Source: Undaria pinnatifida (taxonomy: Eukaryota; Sar; Phaeophyceae; Laminariales; Alariaceae). Taken from it: a DNA stretch of 64,000 nucleotides. Below are positions 1 to 13,700 of this stretch, one piece after another. The position numbers and the translations under genes are program-made. The stretch lies in the NCBI GenBank assembly GCA_012845835.1, contig JABAKD010000020.1, positions 16,280,306 through 16,344,305 on the forward strand, given 5' to 3'. Each line of letters opens with the position of its first letter. Position 1 is the stretch's first letter. Below the pieces are notes generated by a model, which had not been told where the DNA came from, did not search any database, and worked only from the letters and a program-made list of their open reading frames with translations.

Positions 1-60
1 CATGCAGCGCATAAAACGCAAACCGCGCATACAACGCATACAACGAATGCAACGAATAAG

Positions 61-345
61 CGCCAACTCTCCGCACCTTCTCTACGGGATCCAACGCCTC
101 CCCAACCGGGATTCCAATCTCGTCTTTAGCCACGGTACCCTTGAAAGCCCCCCCCCCCAATACAGTGCATACCGCGCAAACAATACAAACCGCGCATACA
201 GCGCATACATCGCATAGATCGCATACAACGAACATGGCGCCAACTACCTCCAACCAATCCACGGAATCTAGTACCTCCCTGACCGGGTTTCCAATCTCGT
301 TGTTAGCCGCGGCACCCTTAATACCCCCCCCCCACCGCATATGGG
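61..345 (-). repeat. Two extra tandem copies of the last visible exon segment
   Basis: Reverse-strand segments at about 335-237 and 161-61 resemble the 3' part of exon 612-454. Each encodes a version of KGAAANDDIGNPVREALDSV: the middle copy reads KGAAANNEIGNPVREVLDSV and the outer copy KGTVAKDEIGIPVGEALDPV. Each follows a G-run on the minus strand (GGGGGGGG then TTAAGG or TTTCAAGG). They are separated by CGCATACA-type simple repeats. They may be alternative exons, decayed exon duplicates, or the start of a repeat array continuing left of the window. Confidence 0.6.
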
Positions 346-453
346 GTTTATGGTCCTAAGGGACTATGGCCATGCATGATATGATTGCCACCCTCTCTCC
401 ATACAGCGCATATAACGCACAAAAGTAGGTATACAACAGCAAACTCTCTGCAC

Positions 454-3400
454 CTTCTCAACGGAATCCAAGGCCTCCCTGACCGGGTTTCCAATGTCGT
501 CGTTAGCCGCCGCACCCTTAAAAGCTTGTGCGGCGCCCTTGCCCACGCGTCCCCCGGCCGACGGTAAAGTTTTCGTCACGAGTTCTCCTGCCTCGTCCAG
601 CTTAGTCTTCACCTGAGAAATGAAACGAGAGGGTGCAAGGGGAGTGGGGGGGGGTTGGATGGGTTGAGTTTACTAGCATCACGACAACGCAGTGGTTTCG
701 TGGGGTTGGATTGGGGTGAGGCAGCACGGGTGGGCGAGGTGGGTGGGCAGGCGGGCAGGCGGGCCGGCGAGCGGGAGGGTGGGTCGGTGAGTGGGTGGGT
801 GGGTGAGCGAGGTAGTGAGTGAGTGAGTGAGTGAGTGAGTGAGTGAGTGAGTGAGTGAGTGAGTGAGTGAGTGAGTGAGTGAGTGAGTGAGTGAGTGAGT
901 GAGTGAGTGAGTGAGTCGGTTAGTGGGTGAGTGGGTGGGAGGTGGGTGGGTAGGTGGGTGGGTCGGTGGGTGGGTGGGTGGGTGGGGTGGGTGGTGGGTG
1001 CGTGGGTGGGTGGGTGGGTAGGAGGGTGGGTTGGCCAACTCACAGCCCCACTCATGACGGCTTGATTCCGATATTTTCCCAGATAGTTGGGGTTGGGAGT
1101 TTAGCGTTTGTGTCTTTCCTGGGTGGTGGCCTTAGTCAAATGTGTTTTTTTCCGCACAACAAAAATTGTCAAAGAAGCTGAGTCAGGTCGTAAGCAAACA
1201 AGCCCCCCCCCCCCCCCCCCAAAAAAACTGCGGGCCGAGGCACACAAAAAAAAGAGATTACCGCACGTACCTAGTATATCCTTCACGAGTTCGTACACCC
1301 GGTACAGCACCCGCGATCGAAGTACAACACGCACCGTGCAAAAATAAGTTTTGACCAAAGTCTCGATCTCACAGGGCTGACGTGTCTTTTGCAAATACGA
1401 AGAAAAAGGGTTGAGGATGTGCATCACACGTGGCTTAATGATATGTTATGGCGAAACTCTCGACCTAACAGCTGAGGCATCTTTGTAGTGTTTGAAAAAA
1501 ACGCCCGGACGGGGAAAGGGGATCGCTTGCTCACCGTCGGGCTGTTCTGGACAGCCTTGACGCCCGAACGGACGCTCTTGAAGATCTTGTCAACCGACGT
1601 CATTTCCTCCCTGTGACGAGCGAGCGCAGCAAAAAGAGAGTCAACATGAAAAACGAAAATCGTCAAATTTGAATATCAACTCACACCTCGGATAACGTAA
1701 AACTCGGACAACACCTGTCTACGTTATGGGGCCTAACGCAGGCGCTTGGCCACGTCCTAACATAGTGTTAGCTCGGGAGGAGTAATCACGGTAACGCGGT
1801 AACATAGTGTTAACTGGAAACCCACGAACGTGAACACGCATTAACGTTATGTCTCTTCTGGATCCCGTCCAGCTCTGGTACAGTAACATTATGTTACGCG
1901 GTAATATGTCCCTGTACTAACACCGTAACGCAATGTTAGGCTTTTACCGTAGGCGTACATTATCACTCTAACATGCCCAGATCGATATCCGCAGATTTGC
2001 TAACATGATAACATTGTGTTACTGCCTACACAGCGTTAGACGTAACACCGTAGCATTGTGTTACCCCTAATGGAGTGTTTGACATAACATAACGTAACGT
2101 TAATATGTTGTTCAGCACCACTAACACCGAACATTGTGTTGCATATAACACACATACCATTAACATAGTGATCCGCCCTACTAACATTACGTTATTCGGA
2201 CACCTCGTCTACTGCCTCAGGGTCGGATAACGTAACATTGAACGTACGTTAGCAACGTTATAGTCTTAGCCAGACCTTACGTAACATAATGTTAGGATGG
2301 TAGTCCAAACGCCGACGGCCCCCTATCACTATGTTACTATGTTACCTTCGTTAAAGATTTTGATCTCAACGTTTTATTACCGCGTTACCATAACAATCGA
2401 TCCCGTCCTAACATTATGTTACTGCGTTACCGTTAGGCTCGAAGTCGTTCTAACATTATGTTGTGATGTTACCATTTGGATCTTCCCGGGATCTGACATG
2501 TGCTACCTGTGTTAGCGGTAAAGCGGCGTCGTGGAGTAACATAATGTAGCCGTGTTGACATATTTCACCGAGATCCCGATACGCGGAGTAACATAATGTA
2601 GCCTTGTAATCCTATTTCGCCGAAATTGACTGCTGTCGCTAACACGGTAACACAATGTCAACGATTAAATGACCATGTACGTTATCCCTTCAACGCGTGT
2701 TGCGATAGCCACAACAGCACGACCCCCACTTATCACACTAACATGTAGTGTTATGTATGCGTTCAATTGGGCATGTACGTTATCCGTCTAAAGTGTGTGA
2801 GGGTAGCAAGAATCCCGCTGACACCCTAAGGTCACGTTATTCGCTACAGACTGCTCTCGCTAACATGGTGACATAATGCTAACGTTCAACTGACTGTTGT
2901 CGCGAGCACAGTAACATAATGTTAACGTTTAGTTGACCATGTACGTTGTCCCAGTAACGCGTGTTACGATAGTCACAAGGAATTCCGTTAACACACTAAC
3001 ATAGTGTTAATCCCTATGGGCTGCCTACCCTAACACCACAACACATAAATTGCGGTCAGTAGGGGACCAAGGTAACACTCTAACATAATGTTACACGATC
3101 GCACGTCAATAGCACAACACACTTAACACTATGCTACCACAAAACCCAGAAAGTACTTAACGTCGCAACGCAATGTTACCTTTTTTTTTCGCTGATCCGT
3201 AACAATTACGTCAAATGTTAATTGCTATGTTAGCCGAGGTGTGATCAACTTATATGTTTCAAAGTCAAAATCAAAGAAATAAAAACCATCACAATGAACA
3301 ATGACAACGACCACAACACTAACAGCACCAACAGCACCAACAGCACCAACAATGACGACGACGACGGCGACGACGACGACGACCGCCGAAAACTACAAGA

Positions 3401-6400
3401 ACAAGAACAACAACCTCCTCACCCCGACAAGGAGTTGTCGTCATATTCCTTCTTAGCCTCCTTGAAGGCGTCCCCTATGGAGGACGCCGCCCCGGAGATG
3501 GCACCGATCACGTCAACAGTCGAAGCCGCCACATCCTGCGCCTCGGGGGACTTGGCGTAGCTGCCGAGGGACGTCACCCCCGCCACCACCGACTGGTCAC
3601 GCGCACACACGCACAATCACGTCCGGAACACAAAAGAAAACGAACAAAACGAATACAACGAGTTTTGAATAAAAACTGGAACAAAAAGAAGAAAAAGTAC
3701 ACATATATATCAAATACCAGCAAAAATAAAAACAAGAGAAGAAAAAAACTGGTACCTGGTAAAAACACTGTTCTACGTTGATGGCATCTCCCGCCTCCCC
3801 CGCCCCCTCCCGCCCTTCCCCTTGTCAACTATTGATACCACGGTCTCGAAAAACACGAGTACACAACTAAAAAAACGAAAGATGATGGCAGCACCAGCGC
3901 AAGCACCAGCAGCATCACTATTAATAGCAGCAGCAACAACAGCAGCAAAAGAAACGAATTAAACGCCTTTTCTGCTCTGACCTTGGCAACTCCCACAGCC
4001 GCGGATTTGGATGACTCCGCGACGGCCTCGACCAGCTCCTTCTCGCTTAGCTCTTTCGACACCTTGAAAGCTCTGCCCGCCGAAATTTTCTTGGCTGACC
4101 ACCGCGCATACAACACACAGCACACATTGTACACATAGTTCAGAAAATACAACACGCACGTAGAGCACATTCAACGAACGTACACAAACTCACGTCATCA
4201 CGCGCATACAAACTTACGGCAAATGCATACATCAACGTACAATTAAAAGAAAAAAACGCGCATGCGGCACATTAAACACGTTTAGACGACAAAGTAAACG
4301 CGCATACGAGTACAGATATCATACAACACGTGCATACAAACACATAACATGCACACATAATAGCATACATAATAGCATACGGCACGCGCATATCATACAA
4401 ACACACGCCGCGCGCATACAAGCAAACGACACGCGCATATATTAACGTACAACACGCGCACACAGCACATGCAACACGCACATACAGATCATACAGCACA
4501 ATCAACACGCACATACAGAATCTACAACACGCGCATACAGTAACGTACAGCACGCGAACACCGCACACTCAACAAGCGTGTACAGAGCATAAAACACGCG
4601 CATGCGGAACATTCGACACGTTCCTACATGAAATAGAACATGAGCATAACAGCTTACAATACGCACATATGTCACATACGTACGGCAACGCCATCCCTCC
4701 CGCCCTGCCTCAACCTCTTCCTCTCTCCGCCCAACCCTTTCCCCAGCCCACCAGTATCGAACATGAGTATCATACAAGGTTTCTGCGCTGACGCGCAACG
4801 CTAAATTAATGTGATTCCAAGGCTATCGGACAACCGAAGGGTAGGTCGAAGCGCTTGCGTTGTTTGGTAAGAACGTTAACCCTAGATTTTATACGTTACG
4901 AACCAGTACGTACGTAGAAAGGCCGACGCCGGGACGCAAAACAACAAAAGGGGAGCTCCATTTTATCCTACAGCGGCAGTGAAAAAGATTATTTGTCATG
5001 CGACAACGCGCAGCGTGAGTCACAAAAAACGACAAAACATACAGAAAAATCAGACAAGGTTCGATAAAAACGAACCATAAGAACCGTACGCAGGCCCGAC
5101 ACGCCAGGTAGCTAACTTGCTTGTTCTCAGTTTCGTCTGCACCTGCTCCATCTGCGCCATCCCGGACAATCTCCGTCGTAGAAGAGACCTCTCCGAGCAC
5201 CTCCTTCTTCTGCTCAACCGAGTCCAGCAGCCGAGTGCGAAGGGACGCGACCTGAGCGTCGCTCGCCTCCATGTCCTCCACGGAAGACAGAAGCACCTGA
5301 ATACCGTAGTCACGTAGCAGGTAAAGCTGTTGCTACGGACTCGCGCAGGTCGGTATTTGTAACAGTCGCCAACTGTTTTGCGTTGGTGGGAAACGGGAAA
5401 GACCCAACCAAACCCAACCCAACCCAACCCAACCTAAAACCCAAACCCAACCAAACCCAAAACCCAAACCCAACCAAACCCAAACCCAACTCAACCCAAC
5501 CCAACCCAACCCAACCCAACCCAAAACCCAACCCCAACCAAACCCAAACCCAACTCAACCCAACCCAACCCAACCCAACCCAACCCAACCCAACCCAACC
5601 CAACCCAACCCAACCCAACCCAACCCAACCCAACCCAACCCAACCCAACCCAACCCAACCCAACCCAACCCAACCCAACCCAACCCAACCCAACCCAACC
5701 CAACCCAACCCAACCCAAACCCAAACCCAAACCCAAACCCGAACCCAAACCCGAACCCAACCCAACCCAACCCTACAACATATATTTGAGGTCGCGCCTC
5801 CTTCCCACCACGTATCAGTAATTATCCGGCACAAGCATGGCTGGAAGCGAGTCCCTATCCTTTGGCGTCGTCGGAAATTAGGAAAAGGCGTTTCGACCAA
5901 GGCTACGTACGGTATAGGGGTCACTTTTGGGCATGAATGTCGGTTGACGGGCTAGTTTTGACCCGTCAAGGCGTCTTTGGGCTCATCATACTAGTTTTAG
6001 TGTGTAGAGTTCCTTGACGGCTTGGCGGCTGTCCGCAATGGGGCAAGAGTGCCGTCAACCCCGACATCTTTGGTTTTGGAGGATTTTTCCGCGGTGGCTC
6101 GGAGTCACTCGCGGGAGCGCCCCCCCCCCCCCCTGTGCGGTCTTGAGCTTTCGAGCTGTTCTTTTTTTCGATAAGAATTCCGCAATGGAACGGTGAGCTG
6201 CGCCGCGCTAAACAACTCGCCTAAAGTACTTTCATAAAATGATTCTAACCACATCAGCTGCGAGTTCGACGAATTTAGGGTCGATACTCATCTTTGCAAG
6301 CTGCGTACTACATCGATCGTCCGTTTTTAGTAAGTTTCATGAGTCAGGACCTAATATAAAATTACAGCGTACTACACTGCTTTTTCCCGCCAGGTACTGA

Positions 6401-9400
6401 GACACTCGTGCGAGTTGTCAACGCGCACTACAGTAGTGAACATGCGGGTACCCTCCCCTTACCGTTGTCTCACTATTTGGCTCGGAATAAACCGGGGCCT
6501 TGGAACTCGCGCATCAAGGATATTCGAAACTTTCATCAAGTGGTCTGCGTTATCATCAGTCGGCGGACGCTTTAGGCAACTCGAAGGGGGTAAGTACCCT
6601 GTGCTTTGGCGTCGCCAAAATTCGGTACTCGCAGTCGTTCGTAATATAACGAGGCGAGATTGGAAAGGGGACCATCGCGTCCTCGCCCCCCCCCCCCCCC
6701 CGCCCCCCTCCGCCCTCTGTATTGGAAAAACAGGGGAGCGGTCATTACTTTTAGCGTTGCGTGTGGGGTTAACCATTGTATCATGGATGGCTGCAGTCTG
6801 TTAGACCATACACCCTTGCATCCGTACCAAAGCCGGGACAGAGCACGTCGAGTTTTCGACACCACGCAAACATTGCGTGCACCAAGCGCGAAGCCACCGT
6901 GAGGTGTTAGGCGAGCCGCATGAAGGGTAAGCTACAACCTGACAAAAACCGCTTGTGAGGCGTACTTCGGTACCTTGTGCGTACTCTCTGGCATATGGGT
7001 GATATCATCGAATGGCATAATCTATTTTACAAAGAGAACCGAGGCAAGGCAAGGCAAGGCCAGGCAAGGCAAGGCAAGGCACCGCACCTCCTGAAGGTCT
7101 TCGACATCCTGCCAATTGTACGCCCTCATCCGTGCGGTGTCCTGCTGGGACGGCAGGGCGGCCACCACGCCGTTCATCGTGTCCGCCCGGGACGACGTCG
7201 ATACGAGCTCCTTCTCTAACTGTGGGTGGCCAGGGACGGGGAGAAGAGGCGTTACAAAGGGTGGCTGGGGGATTGAGGGAGTGCAATGATGGGCGGAGTG
7301 TATTCAAGACGTGCGGTATGCTAAGTTACACGTAGCGGGGTGGGGGTGGGTGGGCGGGAGGGCAAAAAAAGGGAGAAAGAGAAACCGTGGTAGTGGATGA
7401 CGGAGGGCGAAGGGTGGGGGGTAAGGGGGGACGGGGGGGGAGGCTCGGCGCGCTGTCGACAACGACCACACGCACATCAACAAACCAACTTGTCCTTACA
7501 TGTACTACAGCGAATTCCACGGCACACGTGCTAGGTTTGAAGGTGGCTCGTTTTTTCTTCCACTGTTTATTGATTCTTATCGATGTTTTTACCTTTTCCT
7601 TGCACTCAAAGAGGTCCTCCAAGAGCATGACCTCGATCGACGTCACGTCCGCCTGCGAGAAAAGTCCAAGAGGTTTGTGCGCGCGGTTTTAAGCAACGGA
7701 AGTGGTATGGCGGAGGCGGCGGGAAAATGGTGTGGTGCAGGGGGCGGGGGGGGGGCGAGGGGGGGGGGGGGGGGGGGAAGGGGAGGGGAGGGAAGGAGCC
7801 AGAAAGGGGGGTGAGATGAGTGGAAGGGAGATGTGTTAAGGAGAGGGGAGGGGAGGGGAGGGGGACTAGATTTTAAACACTAGGACAAGATTTCTAACAC
7901 GACGAAATCTACAATATTTCAAAGTTGTTGACACATACCGATAGCTGCCTCTCTCTCTACCCCCGCCTCCTCTCCCTCTCTCTCGTCCTCTTGCCGCGTT
8001 AGAACACAAGCAAAGCAGAAACTAACCCTCTCTACCGTGCTTTCTCTCTCGATCGCTAAATAACACCTGTATACCGTATACAACGTCTCCTAACCAAAAA
8101 CAATCAACACATCATGTAACCCCTTTTTAACTACATGCATATCCCGACGGCAGGAAGAATATCATTATTCTCACCTTCTTAGCCATTGCAGCCTCGATTG
8201 GCGCTCGGATCGAGGCCTCCTCCACCTGTCCGCGCAGAGCCTGTAGCCGAGGGTTTGCACACAAAAGAAGTTGTGGTAGTTGCGTCAGGGCCTACGAAAG
8301 TACATGGCCGTCATGACCACCATCCATTTCCATCACCACCACACTATCATGGCCATCGCTGATTGCGTTAAAAACCACCACCAGCACCCCCATCACCAAA
8401 ACGCCACCACCACCAACACGCCACCATCACCATCACCACCACCACCACTCCACCTGCACAATTACCCTGACCATCACACCACCACCACTCCACCTGCACA
8501 ATTACCCTGACCATCACAGCCTCCATCAACACCACCCCTCCCTCGTCACACCATCGCCAGCACCACCACTCCCACCAGAACAGTCACCCCCACTACCATA
8601 CCCCCCTCCCCGCCCTCCACCACCGCCACTCCCCCACTACCATACCCCCCTCCCCGCCCTCCACCACCGCCACTCCCACCCCTATCATCCCTCCCACCAC
8701 CATCGCCATAAACAAAAAAATAGCGAGAGCTCACCTGCATCTGAGCGAGCAAGTCTTGCTCTCTCTCGATCAGCTCCTGTTTTTCCGCGATCGTCTCGTC
8801 AAACTCTTTCAGCAGGCCCCGTAGTTCCGTCTTGAAAAAACAACCAATCAACCAACCAACCGACCCACAAAACAATTGCCCAACCAACCAAGCAATCGAA
8901 GAAAGGCAAAGCAAAGCAAGCAAGCACACAAGCAAGCAAAGCGAGTCAGCAAGCGAGCAAAGTTCCACCGCACGCAAGGAGGGCCACACATATGTTAAAG
9001 AACGGGGAAGGGGGCGATCGAGACAACACAGAGAACGTAACGAAGTTAGAGCACACACAAAAAACGGGGCATGTGCGGGGGAGTACGAGCTCGTCGCATA
9101 AGCAACAGTGCGATATGAGACAGACATAATACATGTCTGGCAAACAAAACAGAGGAGACATTTTTTTATTAGCGGTTTTCGTCCAAACTTATACTTCGAA
9201 GTATAATCAACACGTAACTGTCGCCGAACAGCTTTTTCGTCTCCCTACTCCTCGCCGGAGACGTCAGTAATACGGATGCACCGAATAAGAAACAGCGGCC
9301 AAAGTCATCCTTATCACATAATATGAAAGACGTATACCATCAGCCGTCGACGCATAATCAACCAACTGAGGGGACTATTTTCGGATCACCCGCACGGATA

Positions 9401-10631
9401 ACGCCATCAATCCGCTAACGTCGCGACGTCCGTTCAATTCTTCAGAGACTTATTCGGTGCCAGGATACCCTGCGGGAAACCGCCTTCCATGTGCGCAACC
9501 GAACCTCCCACAGCCGCGCGACCGTGCCACGGCGCTCCCCCACAGCAGCTCTCGGTACCTCCGGCAGGAAAAAAGCCGTCGCCCGCGAGCGGGGGTCGGT
9601 CTAATATTCTAGGCTTCAATCACATGGCTCGGCGATAGGGCGGTCAACTTTAGAGTTGAGCGAAGTGGGTTCAACTCCCAGCTCGACACCTCGTTTGCTT
9701 TTTGTTGTTGTTGCTTTTTAATGGTTTTTCTTACGTACAGCCTCGGTACAGCACAAAAATATGCTATCACCGATATTTACGCTCGGTGTCCCCGCGGTCT
9801 CCGCTGGCTAGCTGTGTGTGTCCGGAGTGACCCCAGGTGGGTGGGTGGGTGGGTGGGTCCATCGGGTTTGTGGGCGAGTGGGTGGGTTGGTGATCGGTAG
9901 GTAATGATTTGGTGGGTGAGTAAAAGTGAGTGGATGAATCTGGGTGGGTGGGTGGGTGAGAGTTGGTGGGTGAGTGGATGGGTGCTTGGGGGGATGGGTG
10001 GGTGGGCGGGTGACCGGGTTGCGGATGGGACGTGGCCGTACCGGCCCCGTTGGCGTAGCAGCGTTCGTACCACTAGCCATCTCTGATAGGTACAACAGGT
10101 GTGTCAATGACAGATCTAATAGGTCCAATAGATCCAGTAGCTCTACACAATAATTATTATTTGTGACCTAAACCTCCTCAAAAACCTCCCCCCCCCCCCC
10201 CCCTCTTGCTCTCCCTTACTCAAACGCCCCACCAAATATCGAAATCCGCCACATTAATAAACACTTCACGCACAGGATATCACCTCATTATCTTTCGAGA
10301 GCCATCCATGCCGCTGTGTCCCCCCCCCCCCCCGCCTCGAACGCCCCTTTCTTCCCCATCACCCGCACCTTCGCCTAGACCTAGCACCACACGTATAACA
10401 AACCCCTCACCTAAAGCCCTTTCCCCCCCCCCCCCCCCGCCCCCCGCCCCCACCCCCCACCCTCCCCCCCCCAACCCATCCCAACCCCACCCCCTCGAAC
10501 ACTCCACCCTCTCTTTACTCACTGATTGTACGACTTACCCCAGAATATACACGATAAACTGATGTATTATTTCCAAAAATGTCACATTTGTCCCCTCGAA
10601 ATAATGTATAGTTTCCAGGCACATATCGAGT

Positions 10632-10670
<39 letters not shown>

Positions 10671-10674
10671 CGCC

Positions 10675-10723
<49 letters not shown>

Positions 10724-13700
10724 CCCCCAATAATATACTGGTGCCAAAACCGTCAGATTTATCCCCTCGAAAGGATTTATAGCTTACATGCACAAATTGC
10801 CCCTTTCCCCCCCCCCCCCCCCCCGCCCCCCTCCAAACCCGCTCGCTTTTGATCAAAACCAGGCCCCCCCTTTGCCTTCACAGCTGTCAGATTTTGTCCC
10901 CCTCAGAAACGGGTTTTATAGTTTCCGCGCACAGACTGACTAAAATCATCCTGTTGACCCTGATAGCTACACTGTAGCTGTAAGGGGAGTCGCCGACCTA
11001 TATCCTTAATGAGGACACACAACTCGTAATGCGCGCGATCGGAGTATCACACACAGCTTGCAAAGATGAGTTTCGACGAAATCTTCGATCTCACAGCTGG
11101 AGTGTATTTTAATTTTTATAATAATAGCTCCAACGGCTCATGTAGCTTCATAAATAGCTCAAACAGCTCGGGCCCTCGACACAAAAACGCCGAACAAAAT
11201 AGCGTGGAAAACATGTATTCCTCACCTCACGGTCGATCTCGATGTCCCTCTCCTGCTGCAGCTTCAGGCTCAGCTGACTAATCTCAGAGGCGATCACGTT
11301 CTCCACTTCCTCTTTCTTCGCGAACGACCTATCGGAGTATCGTGTATCGGGTGTCAGGTATCGGGTATCAGGTATCGGGTATCAGGTATCTCATGTTATT
11401 ACCGGGTGTCGGGTATTCAGTGGCGATCACGTTATCCATTTTCTCTTTCTTCGCGAACGACCTATATTTCCGGGTATCAGGTATCGAGTATCGGGTATCA
11501 CGAATCGTATATCATGTATTGGGTGTCATATACTGGTATCGGTTATCAGATATCAGGTATTGGGTATCGGGTATCATGCACCAGTATCAGGCACCAGAGG
11601 GTATCATGTATCGGGTATCAGGTATCGAGTTATCAGGTGGAGAGCAGATGGATATTAAGTAAATGTATCAAGTACCAGAGTCTGTTCGTAGCAGGTGCCT
11701 AGTGTCAGGCGTCAGGGGACATGAAGTATCAGGAAGCATCAGGTACCAGAAAAATCAGGAGATAGCAGAAAAGATCAGGCATCGCGTATTACGTATCAGG
11801 TCTCAGGTATCAGGTACCGTGCATCATGAGAGAAACTCGCGCTAAGCGGGCAGGCGCGCGAGAGCAACGACACCCGCTTGCGTGCGAGCAGTCAGCGGGG
11901 TTCCCGGGACGGGTCACCCCCCGGCCGCAAAATTGACATAAACTTGCTTGCGTGCACGGGCGCGCGCTACACCATATATCACAATAATCTGTGTTTGGGA
12001 ACTCAGAGGGGGACATTGTCGATATCAAAATGAAGACGATAACCGCGTTCTGGGGCTTCCAGAGGGGAAAAAAAAGTCCAAAACAAATCACGCTATTACG
12101 GGAGGGGGGGGGGGGGCATAGCAATCAGAACCTACGATAAACAAGAGAACCTATATATTCCCCAACTTTTCACTGCTGTTATAACAATATTTTCACACCT
12201 CAGACAGATAAACGATCTAAAGAACGATCTAAAGAACTATATAGAAAAAGGTCTAGAAAACGATCCAGAGAACGATCCAGAGAACGATTTAAGATCATCT
12301 ACAGTAATCCTGTATCCGCCGTTAGGAGGTGTATCTAGATCACGATCTAGATCATCTCCAGCATTAGAACCTGTATCTGCCGTTACGAAATGGATCTAGA
12401 TCACGATCTAGATCACGATCTAAGATCATCTAAAGTAGATCCTATATCTGCCATTATGAGATGCATCTACAGTAAATCACCATTTAGATCATTTACAGTA
12501 GATCTTGTGTCTGCCGTTATGCTATGTATCTACAGCAGATCACGATCTAGATCATCTAGATCGTCTACAGCAGATCCTGTATACGCCGTTATGAGACGCA
12601 TCTACCGTATATCACCATCTAGATCATCTACAGCAGATCTTGTGTCTGCCGTTATGAGATGTATCTACAGTAGATCACGATCTAGATGATCTAGATGATC
12701 TACAGTAGATCCTGTATCAGCCGTTATGAGATGTTGCGCAGTATCTGCATACAGAGTGCACACTCGAGCCTGGAAACGTTTGCTAGACCGTGCAGATTGT
12801 GCGGCAACATGAGCTTCCCTGAAAAGTAAAAAAATCATCAAGCTGGGATAGGTGACCTGTCCGATGCGTGCTTGCAAAATTTGGTTATTTTTACTGCCAG
12901 GTATCTTCTCCCGTAATAAGATTATCGGCCGCACAAAGCAGCCAGCCTGTAGCTAAAGGGTTGAGGGATAAGGGGCGGCATGAACAAGGACGGCACAGCA
13001 GTAGGGAGGAGCTATGCGACACTTGTACAGCATCATAGTGATGCTTGCACTGAGGCACACTCACACTCGACGCAAGATAAACCGCACCCGTCGTTTTTTC
13101 GGGCGCCATGCCTGGGAAACCCGAAATGTTCAAACCTTTCGAAGGGCCACCCCATACATTTCCCCATACATTTCGACCAAGAAAGCGACCATGTCGTTTT
13201 TTTCCAAGCGTCCACGAAGAGCATCAAGCAGTACGAGTGTCACCACGCTCCCCGCCTGCCGCGCAGCTCCTTACATTGCGGTGAGGACACATCCCCTAAC
13301 CCAGTGGACCGGATTTCTTCGTGTGGCGGACACTGTTATCGGCATTTGTTCCAGGGCTCTTCAAGGGTCGGACCAGTTCTCGCGGGTCAGGCCCGGTCAT
13401 GGCGAACCAACCCGACCCGTGACGTACGCAAGCCTCTTGACCCGACCCGAGCTGACCCGTGAGAGACGCGTGCTACGATAGAGGGGTGCACGTTTTTTTT
13501 TCTTCAAGGTTCCTCAACTTGGGAGCTTAAGACCTCTCTAAGGCAAAAACTGATTTGGAGAAACATAACACTGCTGCCGGATGAAAAAATCTCATGGCCT
13601 AGATACACAACAAGACAATCATGCAAAAAAACGGCCTCTTATTTTTTCTTTTCCCGACGATTTTGTAGTTAAGGAGCCCCGTCATTCAGAAACCATTTCG

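Noticed and set aside
609..1055. 148-codon ORF of Ser/Leu/Thr/His/Pro repeats
   Set aside because: Translation of GAGT/GGGT tetramers inside an intron.
5310..5955. 190- and 204-codon ORFs (PNPTQ and GWVGLG repeats)
   Set aside because: Created by the stop-free (CCCAA)n array; the true exon of the coiled-coil gene starts at 5296.
10515..10856. Gly-rich and Pro-rich ORFs over the C-runs
   Set aside because: Homopolymer artefacts inside a dispersed repeat; the partner copy at 59.4-60.0 kb has a different frame.
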